Shown here in pieces: positions 1-5,019 of a stretch of 7,480 bases of DNA. The notes under the pieces were generated by a model, which saw nothing but the letters and a program-made list of their open reading frames with translations, had not been told where the DNA came from and did no database searches. Numbering within the stretch: position 1 is the stretch's first letter; every line of letters starts with the position of its first letter. The stretch spans positions 1 through 7,480 of the forward strand of contig DFIB01000003.1 of NCBI GenBank assembly GCA_002371375.1, written 5' to 3'. Position numbers and translations under genes: made by a program. This stretch comes from Mageeibacillus sp. UBA3708. GTDB taxonomy: Bacteria; Bacillota; Clostridia; Saccharofermentanales; Saccharofermentanaceae.

Positions 1-212
1 ACCCATGCTACTCTGAACATGATCTGTCTCTCAGGCTCAACGATCCTCTCGAGGATCTGCTTCTCCTGAATGTCGGGACGAATAGCGAGTACAGGCTCGA
101 TTGAAGAAAGGAACTCAAATACAGCCTGATGGAACTCGGGCTCGTTGGGGTTCTTCTTAATAACACCCTGCATAACACTGTTTAAATACGCGTTGCTTAC
201 TGTGTAATCCAT
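1..212 (-). CDS. gdhA: NADP-specific glutamate dehydrogenase, N-terminal part (runs off left edge)
   Basis: Glutamate dehydrogenase interconverts 2-oxoglutarate plus ammonium and glutamate. The NADP type normally works in ammonium assimilation in the cytoplasm, as a hexamer. Only the first 70 residues are visible and the gene continues beyond base 1. The recognisable part is residues 54-70, LERIVEPERQIMFRVAW, which closely follows the E. coli GdhA segment LERLVEPERVIQFRVVW. The NPNEPEFHQAV stretch at 21-31 also matches the family's NPNQTEFAQAV. The catalytic lysine and Rossmann domain lie outside the window. The ATG at 212-210 is preceded by AAAGGCGG (about 217-224), a good ribosome site 5-6 bases away. 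The gene has its own candidate promoter at 315-343, so it is probably transcribed separately from the upstream minus-strand operon. The family call is secure. The NADP-type assignment rests on this N-terminal similarity only. Confidence 0.93.
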   Translation of the reverse strand, partial: MDYTVSNAYLNSVMQGVIKKNPNEPEFHQAVFEFLSSIEPVLAIRPDIQEKQILERIVEPERQIMFRVAW

Positions 213-231
213 AATTACCGCCTTTCTGTTC

Positions 232-254
232 GCTGTTTTGCAAGTTGAAACAGC
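232..254 (-). other. Hairpin in the gdhA leader
   Basis: On the minus strand GCTGTTT and AAACAGC form a perfect 7-bp stem around a 9-base loop. It ends about 7 bases upstream of the gdhA ribosome site. The structure is seen directly in the sequence; any role in translation or mRNA stability is inference. It has no following T-tract, so it does not look like a terminator. Confidence 0.4.
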
Positions 255-314
255 ACATCTTTCATTTTACTGCTAAAAGTCGAAAATCACCAAAGCAGTT
301 TTTTACAGTAAACA

Positions 315-343
315 ATAATAATATAAACCATAATTTATGGCAA
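315..343 (-). promoter_or_regulatory. Probable sigma-A promoter of gdhA
   Basis: On the minus strand there is a -35 TTGCCA (343-338), a spacer of exactly 17 bases and a -10 TATTAT (320-315). Each hexamer differs from the consensus at one or two positions. Transcription would begin near 308, giving a leader of about 95 bases before the gdhA ATG at 212. It lies in AT-rich intergenic DNA and points at gdhA. Confidence 0.6.
328..340. promoter_or_regulatory. 13-base inverted repeat in the gdhA promoter, possible operator
   Basis: CCATAA-T-TTATGG is a perfect inverted repeat with a single central base. It overlaps the -35 hexamer by three bases and otherwise fills the spacer of the candidate gdhA promoter. 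A dimeric regulator bound here would compete with RNA polymerase. The repeat is visible; the operator role and the identity of any regulator are inference. Confidence 0.35.
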
Positions 344-353
344 TAGTTTTTTG

Positions 354-383
354 AAAAATGAAAGCAGCAAGTCAAAAACTTTC
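354..383 (-). terminator. Weak candidate terminator after the 388-873 gene
   Basis: Just downstream of the TGA at 390-388, the minus strand can pair GAAAG (383-379) with CTTTC (364-360) around a 14-base loop, followed by A and five T (358-354). A longer AT-only pairing, TTTTGAAA (387-380) with TTTCAAAA (356-349), competes with it. The stem is short and AT-rich, so this is a tentative call. It is the only terminator-like structure between this operon and gdhA. Confidence 0.25.
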
Positions 384-387
384 AAAA

Positions 388-873
388 TCAAGGAACTAAT
401 GTGATCTTCGTCCCCTCCGTGGGTTCAGCCGGAGCACTGCTCTGCGCCCTGAACGGATCGTTCTTTGTTATTTCCTCAATTGAATCGATTCCAAACACGT
501 GTGAGATCTCACCAAAATCAGTTATATTGATGATCCTGTCAATTGAAATAAACAGGAGCAGAAGCATAATTATAAAGAGCAGACCGCGTCTCAGGAGCAT
601 CATCTGTCTCTCGGCCCTGTACTTGGCGTCAACGCTCTCCTTGGTGGTATAGCCCACAAGAACATATACCTTGCGCATATCCTTCCTCGGAGGCCTGTTC
701 TTATATTCATTAACCTTGCGCTTGAAGGCACTCCTGACCCTCCACGGAAGATACTTGAAGAAGCGCACCGTAGCACGCCACGAAGAACCTACAACGCCGA
801 GGAATGTTCTTCTGAACCTGCTCCCGGCATCCGATATATAAGACTGGATATCTCTCTCATTATTCTCCGACAT
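388..873 (-). CDS. Unrecognised single-pass membrane protein, basic cytoplasmic half
   Basis: I do not recognise this 161-residue protein. Residues 1-96 are strongly basic (about 24 Lys/Arg) and contain aromatic patches such as RFFKYLPWR around 37-45. Residues 97-111 are a continuous hydrophobic core (LLFIIMLLLLFISI) flanked by R95-R96 and D112-R113. Residues 113-161 are net acidic and end in a Ser/Pro/Thr/Glu-rich tail. The positive-inside rule predicts the N-terminus in the cytoplasm and a tail of about 45 residues outside. There is no signal peptidase site, lipobox or LysM-like repeat. It starts 8 bases after the stop of the helix-turn-helix gene, so the two probably form an operon. No Shine-Dalgarno sequence stands at a normal distance from its ATG, but a perfect extended -10 ends 7 bases before it. 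The basic N-terminal half could contact nucleic acid, phospholipid or a partner protein, but I cannot tell which. Confidence 0.8.
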   Translation of the reverse strand: MSENNERDIQSYISDAGSRFRRTFLGVVGSSWRATVRFFKYLPWRVRSAFKRKVNEYKNRPPRKDMRKVYVLVGYTTKESVDAKYRAERQMMLLRRGLLFIIMLLLLFISIDRIINITDFGEISHVFGIDSIEEITKNDPFRAQSSAPAEPTEGTKITLVP

Positions 874-880
874 AGCTCAG

Positions 881-889
881 ATTATACCA
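881..889 (-). promoter_or_regulatory. Extended -10 element abutting the 388-873 start codon
   Basis: The minus strand reads TGGTATAAT (889-881), a perfect TGnTATAAT extended -10. The -35 position 17 bases upstream reads TGAAGA (909-904) and is poor, which extended -10 promoters tolerate. Transcription would start at 874 or 873, that is at the A of the start codon, giving a leaderless message. The hexamer also encodes the last codons of the upstream gene, so chance occurrence is possible. Confidence 0.35.
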
Positions 890-1382
890 TATTATTCTCC
901 GCTTCTTCATTGTATTTGCTTACAAGTAGTTCTATCGCCAGCTTCCTGTATCTGTAGAATGTTGATTTGCTCATGAACAGACTGCTGCAGACCTCTCTGA
1001 CCGGCATGTTCCTGACATAGCAGTAATAGATCACCCTCGTGCATACACACGGAAGCGACATTATATAAGTCAGGAGCTTACCTGCCTCATCCTTTCTCCT
1101 GATATGCTCGCGGTATTCAGATAAAGTATTAACCATGTACCCGGAATACCCGTCAACAAACCTCTCGTATACCATGAGTCTTTCATTCGAATTATTCGCG
1201 AAAGCAGTAGGCGCCGAAGTCCTCACAGGCGCATAATCATGAACGTACATATTTCTGATGATATTGTCACGTTCCTCAAATGATTCATAGTAATAGATGA
1301 GATTGCGCTTCGCCTCTTCACTGATCGTGCTGATGTCTCCTGCAAGCGTGCGAAGCTTTGCCGTTAATTCTTTCTCCGTCAT
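882..1382 (-). CDS. Small protein with a sigma-region-4-like helix-turn-helix, divergent from lexA
   Basis: This 166-residue soluble protein has no recognised name. Residues 1-100 look largely helical and charged. Residues about 104-155 resemble the sigma-70 region 4 / phage ArpU-like helix-turn-helix group: a helix (KLLTYIMSLP), a short turn, then MPVREVCSSLFMSKSTFYRYRKLAIELL, where VREVCSSL is the first helix of the motif and SKSTFYRYRKLA the likely recognition helix. There is no sigma region 2, so it is not a complete sigma factor; a DNA-binding regulator or adaptor is more likely. Four cysteines (112, 114, 121, 132) cluster in this domain. The ATG at 1382 has no clear Shine-Dalgarno sequence; the 10-base palindrome at 1391-1400 lies where one would end. 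The next in-frame ATG is residue 45, too deep to be preferred. The gene is transcribed away from lexA across a shared SOS box and is probably co-transcribed with the membrane-protein gene. Confidence 0.75.
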   Translation of the reverse strand: MTEKELTAKLRTLAGDISTISEEAKRNLIYYYESFEERDNIIRNMYVHDYAPVRTSAPTAFANNSNERLMVYERFVDGYSGYMVNTLSEYREHIRRKDEAGKLLTYIMSLPCVCTRVIYYCYVRNMPVREVCSSLFMSKSTFYRYRKLAIELLVSKYNEEAENNMV

Positions 1383-1390
1383 AATAAATG

Positions 1391-1400
1391 CGGAATTCCG
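1391..1400. promoter_or_regulatory. Perfect 10-base palindrome next to the LexA box
   Basis: CGGAATTCCG is a perfect palindrome whose last two bases are the first two of the LexA box. It lies 9 bases before the start codon of the 882-1382 gene. It could be an operator, for example for that helix-turn-helix protein itself, or it could shape the leader RNA. The sequence shows only the symmetry. Confidence 0.35.
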
Positions 1401-1412
1401 AACAAGTGTTTG
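1399..1412. promoter_or_regulatory. LexA binding site (Gram-positive SOS box)
   Basis: CGAACAAGTGTTTG fits the Bacillus-type LexA box CGAAC-RNRY-GTTYG at every position, with inverted half-sites CGAAC and GTTTG around a 4-base centre. It overlaps the first three bases of the lexA -35 hexamer, so bound LexA would exclude RNA polymerase and give autorepression. For the divergent operon, the box lies at or just after the best candidate transcription start (about 1411), where it could also block initiation or clearance. Control of lexA is close to certain. Control of the divergent operon is inference. Confidence 0.9.
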
Positions 1413-1438
1413 ACAACAAAATAAACAAAGTATACAAT
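1410..1438 (+). promoter_or_regulatory. lexA promoter
   Basis: A consensus -35 TTGACA (1410-1415), a 17-base spacer and -10 TACAAT (1433-1438, one mismatch) make this the strongest promoter in the window. Transcription should begin near 1445, with a leader of about 23 bases containing the GGAGGTG ribosome site. The LexA box overlaps its -35, so a strong promoter is held down by repression. Confidence 0.88.
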
Positions 1439-1446
1439 AAAAACAA
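1418..1446 (-). promoter_or_regulatory. Candidate promoter of the divergent two-gene operon
   Basis: On the minus strand TTGTTT (1446-1441) and TATTTT (1423-1418) are 17 bases apart, giving a start near 1411 inside the LexA box and a leader of about 29 bases. Matches are only moderate (3 of 6 and 4 of 6). An alternative -10 is TATACT (1434-1429) with a poor -35. Some promoter must lie in these 85 bases if the operon is transcribed from here, but which one is uncertain. Confidence 0.3.
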
Positions 1447-1467
1447 ATAAATGTTTGGAGGTGTCAT

Positions 1468-2124
1468 ATGTCCAACTCTACATCCAAATCAGCCAAGTCT
1501 ATTGAACGTGTTTATAATTTTGTCTGCCAATACATTCACGAGAATGCCATTTCCCCTTCTGTTCGGGATATCTGTGCCGGTGCCAACCTCAAATCGACTT
1601 CTTCCGTACATTCTTATTTGAAGAAGCTTGACGAGATGGGACGCATTGAATACAGACCGGGTCTCAGAAGAGCCATTATCCTCAAGAACACAGATCCTGA
1701 CGCCATTCCGGAGACGCCTTCTATCCCAACGACAGATCTCGTCTCGCTTCCCTGCATAGGTAAGATAACGGCAGGTGTACCGATACTGGCACACGAGAAT
1801 TATTCTGACGAAGAGATCATTGTCAGCAGATCGCTTATCGGTAATGGCGAAGCCTTCATTCTCAAGGTAAAGGGCGACTCAATGATCGACGCCGGTATCC
1901 TCGACGGTGACTATCTCATCATCCGTAAGCAGAGCTTCTGTGAGGATCGCGATATTATCGCAGCTCTGATCGAAGACGAGGCAACTGTTAAGCGCTTTGG
2001 CAAGCTCAACGGCAAGCCCTATCTCTTCCCTGAGAATGAGGCATATGCTCCCATACCTTTTTACGATGAGAACTGCCGCATTCTCGGCAAGGTTGTCGGA
2101 CTACACAGATATCATATTTCCTGA
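1468..2124 (+). CDS. lexA: LexA repressor, self-cleaving SOS regulator
   Basis: LexA represses DNA-damage genes until RecA filaments on single-stranded DNA trigger its self-cleavage. This copy has 218 residues, slightly longer than the usual 200-205 because of a Ser/Lys-rich N-terminal extension. Residues about 11-70 form the winged helix-turn-helix (ISPSVRDIC, then STSSVHSYLKKL as recognition helix, then RAIIL). Residues about 93-218 are the S24 peptidase domain. All catalytic features are present: the Ala102-Gly103 cleavage site in GKITAGVP, the nucleophile Ser138 in KGDSMIDAGI and the general base Lys175 in ATVKRF. The Ser-Lys spacing of 37 equals that of the E. coli enzyme (Ser119, Lys156). 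The ATG is fixed by GGAGGTG at 1457-1463, 4 bases upstream. The gene has its own promoter with a LexA box, so it is autoregulated. It is convergent with miaA, separated by 79 bases. Confidence 0.98.
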   Translation: MSNSTSKSAKSIERVYNFVCQYIHENAISPSVRDICAGANLKSTSSVHSYLKKLDEMGRIEYRPGLRRAIILKNTDPDAIPETPSIPTTDLVSLPCIGKITAGVPILAHENYSDEEIIVSRSLIGNGEAFILKVKGDSMIDAGILDGDYLIIRKQSFCEDRDIIAALIEDEATVKRFGKLNGKPYLFPENEAYAPIPFYDENCRILGKVVGLHRYHIS

Positions 2125-2150
2125 CCTCCTTCCTGCCCTAACTTTAATAG

Positions 2151-2185
2151 GTTGAAGGTCATGATTTCAACAAATTTGTATTTTT
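2151..2185 (+). terminator. Weak candidate terminator after lexA
   Basis: GTTGAAG (2151-2157) pairs with TTTCAAC (2165-2171), six Watson-Crick pairs plus one G-T, around a 7-base loop. It is followed by AAATTTGTA and five T (2181-2185). The stem is AT-rich and the T-tract is displaced, so termination would be inefficient. On the opposite strand there is no T-tract to serve miaA. It is the only hairpin I see in the 79-base convergent gap. Confidence 0.3.
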
Positions 2186-2203
2186 GGTAGTGATTTTAGG
2201 ACA

Positions 2204-3145
2204 TTATGTTATAACGCTCAGAATATCGTCAATCAATTTGTAACTTTCAGGCGATATTTTGTAAATATCCGGAATAGTCCTGAACCATGTCAATTGCCTC
2301 TTAGCATAATGCCTTGAATTCAATTTGAGATCATATACAGCCTTGTCAAGAGATATTTCTCCGTTGATATATGGCTTGAGTTCTTTATAACCTATCGCCT
2401 GGAATGCAGTAGTCTTAAGATCTCCATAAGTACTATAGAGCCACTTAGCTTCCTCTACCAGTCCGAGCCCGATCATAACATCCACTCTTCTGTTGATCCT
2501 GTCATACAGCTCATCCCGTTCGATATCAGGCCGGAATAACCTGAACGGATACATCGCCCCGGATACCATCGAATCATTATTCTTCTCGGTGAATGTTCTG
2601 CCGGTTGCTTTATATACCGCATACGCTCTGATGACCCTTCTGGTATTGTTCGGGTGTATCTTGGCTGCAGCCTCAGGATCAACTTCAGATAATTCCTTGT
2701 ATATCTGATCTATTCCCTCTTCATTGAATCTGTCATACAAAACGTTTACGACCTCATCGTCAACCGGCACCTTACCATAGTCAATGCCTTTGATCAAAGC
2801 GGATATGTATTGACCTGTCCCACCGCATAACACCGGAAGCTTGCCTTTGCGCAGCACTTCATCTATCGAAGCAAGCGCATCATTGTTGAATTCACTGACC
2901 GAATAATTGCAGTCAGGATCTACTATATCGATCATGTGATGTACGACCCTACGCTGATCTTCAGTTGTCGGTTTGGCTGTTCCTATATCAAGACCTCTGT
3001 ATATCTGCATCGAATCGCAGGATACAAGCTCTCCGCCACAGGCTTCGCAAAGCTTCATGGCCATGTCGCTTTTCCCGCTTGCGGTAGGTCCGCAAATAAC
3101 GGGAATGTATTTATAACCGCTCAGGTACTCCTCAAGAGATCTCAT
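2204..3145 (-). CDS. miaA: tRNA dimethylallyltransferase MiaA
   Basis: MiaA transfers the dimethylallyl group of DMAPP to N6 of A37 in tRNAs reading codons that begin with U, giving i6A37, which strengthens codon-anticodon pairing. The 313-residue length is normal. Family motifs appear in order: P-loop GPTASGKS (19-26), DSMQIYRGLDIGTAKP (44-59) with the substrate-site Asp-Ser, GGTGQY (108-113), HPNNTRRVIRA (164-174), AIGYKEL (250-256) and the C-terminal RHYAKRQLTWFR (278-289). The ATG at 3145 lies two bases after the mutL TGA. AGAGGA, about 10 bases upstream inside mutL, is its likely ribosome site, so translation is probably coupled to mutL. It is the last gene of the mutS-mutL-miaA run and faces lexA. 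Confidence 0.97.
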   Translation of the reverse strand: MRSLEEYLSGYKYIPVICGPTASGKSDMAMKLCEACGGELVSCDSMQIYRGLDIGTAKPTTEDQRRVVHHMIDIVDPDCNYSVSEFNNDALASIDEVLRKGKLPVLCGGTGQYISALIKGIDYGKVPVDDEVVNVLYDRFNEEGIDQIYKELSEVDPEAAAKIHPNNTRRVIRAYAVYKATGRTFTEKNNDSMVSGAMYPFRLFRPDIERDELYDRINRRVDVMIGLGLVEEAKWLYSTYGDLKTTAFQAIGYKELKPYINGEISLDKAVYDLKLNSRHYAKRQLTWFRTIPDIYKISPESYKLIDDILSVIT

Positions 3146-3147
3146 TA

Positions 3148-5019
3148 TCAGACGATCCTCTTAAAACGTTTTTCCAGATCGGTACGTGATACTTTGAAGA
3201 ATGTGGGACGTCCGTGGGCACAATGGTACGGATCGTTAAGCCCTTGCATCTGAGACAGCAGTTCCCTGATCTCGACAATATCCAGCTTATCACCTGCTTT
3301 GACCGCAGCTTTGCATGCTGTAGTCTGTATCAGATGGTACCACAGATCATTCTTGTCAGGCGTATCATGCTTAAGATCTGACAGTACATCTTCAAACATC
3401 TTCGCAGGACTTACCTTTGTATTCATCATCGGAACGGCACGCAGCGCAATCTCTCTGTCATCAAGAACATCGATATCATATCCGTTACTCATGAAATTAT
3501 CGATATTATCAGCTATAAAAGTATAATCAGAGGATGACACTTTGATTATCTGAGGAACCAGAAGCTTTTGAATGCTCCCGGCTGTCAGAGACGCTTCCTT
3601 AGATATCTTCTTACCCATAAACCGCTCATACAATACCCTCTCATGAGCCGCGTGCTGGTCCACAAAAAACACGTTGGAATCCGACTGCATTACAATATAA
3701 GTAGCAAACAAAGTGCCGATATAATCAGCATTAATAAGCTCGGTTATTTCAGGATTGCATGAAGGAATATCGACAACATCATTCAAATCCATCCGAACCT
3801 GTTCTTTTACGGGTTCTTTGTCGATAGAGACAGGAAGACCGCCCTCCATGGAAGAGACATCCGGCTTATATTCGGACAGAAGCTCCAGGAGCTTATTTGC
3901 GGCACTCACATCACCCTGCATATTCTGAACAGGAGCGTGAACAGGCGCAGCAAACGATGATACATTCATCGAATATGATGACGGCCGCACCAGAGTCTTG
4001 GACTCGCCGGCAAACCCTTCCGGGGCGGATTCATCCTCGAACAGCACATTACGTATTCCGTGATACACCAGCCTGAAAATATCAGACTCCGAATCAAATC
4101 TCACCTCAGCTTTCTGGGGATGAACATTTACATCCACAGTTCCCGGCGGACAATATATCATGAGAAAGCACACAGGGAACTTGCCCTTCATGACGGCATT
4201 CTTGTATGCTTCTTCTATCGCCTTGGATACAGTCTGATTATGGACAGGTCTGTCATTAACAAACACGCACTGCATCGATCTGTTGCCGCGTACAAACGAC
4301 GGCTTACCGGCATATCCTTCAATCCTGTAATTCTCGTATTTGTATTCGAGACGCTTCAGATTATCAGTTGTCTGTTTGCCATAGATGGAATAAATGGTAT
4401 CAAGGTCATCTCCGTTACCGGGAGTGGACAGTATCATCTTGCCGTCTTTGATGAGTTTGACGGATATTTGAGGATTGATGATCGCCAGCTTCTCAACAAG
4501 CTGACAAATGTACATTCCCTCTGTGGAATCCTTCTTGAGGAATTTATACCTTGCAGGGATATTACGGAAGAGTCCTTTGACTTCAACTACTGTTCCGTTA
4601 TCGCATGCACCGTCGCCCTCATAAACTTTCACGCCGTTCTCATAAACGATCTTCGTGCCGATATCGCTGTCCCGCTGCTTGGTCAGGAGTGTAATATCCG
4701 AGCATGCGGCAATTGAAGCAAGGGCCTCGCCCCTGAATCCCTGAGTTGACAGGTTATAAACATCTTCGATCTTACTGAGCTTGGAGGTCGCATGAAGAAG
4801 AAAGCATTTGGAAGCATCTTCCCTGTCCATTCCGCATCCGTTGTCAGTCACTCTTATCATGCTAATTCCGCCGCCGTTGAATTCGATCTTGATTGAATTA
4901 GCTCCGGCATCGGCACTGTTATCAAAAAGCTCTTTGACAACCGATACCGGTCTGTCGACAACTTCACCTGCCTTGATAGCATTGGCCGTCTGCGTATCGA
5001 GAATGTTAATCCTTCCCAT
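3148..5019 (-). CDS. mutL: DNA mismatch repair protein MutL, endonuclease type
   Basis: MutL links MutS mismatch recognition to strand removal. In organisms without MutH it nicks the new strand itself. From the ATG at 5019 the protein has 623 residues. The N-terminal GHKL ATPase shows Glu30 in VVKELFDNSADAG, DNGCGM (59-64), HATSKL (76-81), GFRGEAL (94-100) and DVNVHPQKAEVRF (296-308). A variable linker spans about 330-425. The C-terminal domain has the endonuclease motif DQHAAHERVLYE (454-465), ACKAAVKA (568-575) and CAHGRP (600-605), a one-residue variant of the usual CPHGRP. QKLLVP (484-489) resembles the Bacillus MutL clamp-binding peptide QEMIVP. An ATG 33 bases further upstream is in frame, but I chose 5019 because MGRINILDTQTANAIKAGE aligns with known MutL N-termini and a strong GGAGGAGG precedes it. 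The gene overlaps the end of mutS by 14 bases and nearly touches miaA, indicating one operon. Confidence 0.97.
   Translation of the reverse strand: MGRINILDTQTANAIKAGEVVDRPVSVVKELFDNSADAGANSIKIEFNGGGISMIRVTDNGCGMDREDASKCFLLHATSKLSKIEDVYNLSTQGFRGEALASIAACSDITLLTKQRDSDIGTKIVYENGVKVYEGDGACDNGTVVEVKGLFRNIPARYKFLKKDSTEGMYICQLVEKLAIINPQISVKLIKDGKMILSTPGNGDDLDTIYSIYGKQTTDNLKRLEYKYENYRIEGYAGKPSFVRGNRSMQCVFVNDRPVHNQTVSKAIEEAYKNAVMKGKFPVCFLMIYCPPGTVDVNVHPQKAEVRFDSESDIFRLVYHGIRNVLFEDESAPEGFAGESKTLVRPSSYSMNVSSFAAPVHAPVQNMQGDVSAANKLLELLSEYKPDVSSMEGGLPVSIDKEPVKEQVRMDLNDVVDIPSCNPEITELINADYIGTLFATYIVMQSDSNVFFVDQHAAHERVLYERFMGKKISKEASLTAGSIQKLLVPQIIKVSSSDYTFIADNIDNFMSNGYDIDVLDDREIALRAVPMMNTKVSPAKMFEDVLSDLKHDTPDKNDLWYHLIQTTACKAAVKAGDKLDIVEIRELLSQMQGLNDPYHCAHGRPTFFKVSRTDLEKRFKRIV

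Noticed and set aside
269..304. ACTGCT / AGCAGT followed by six T on the plus strand, terminator-like
   Set aside because: The stem is 6 bp with a 19-base loop, and no plus-strand gene lies upstream that would need a terminator here.
451..463. GAAC-GGATC-GTTC, resembling a second LexA box
   Set aside because: The centre is 5 bases instead of 4 and the flanking C and G are wrong. It lies inside the coding sequence of the membrane protein.
1489..1794. Minus-strand open frame of 101 residues opposite lexA
   Set aside because: It is antisense to the LexA DNA-binding and cleavage regions and has no independent support.
2099..2131. AAGGAGGT on the minus strand with an ATG 8 bases downstream, after miaA
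   Set aside because: The reading frame stops after four codons (ATG ATA TCT GTG TAG), so no protein is encoded. The purine run is chance from the end of lexA and its 3' flank.
4060..4716. Plus-strand open frame of 218 residues opposite mutL
   Set aside because: It lies wholly antisense to well-supported mutL coding sequence, has no ribosome site or known motif, and its composition is what the reverse strand of a gene gives.
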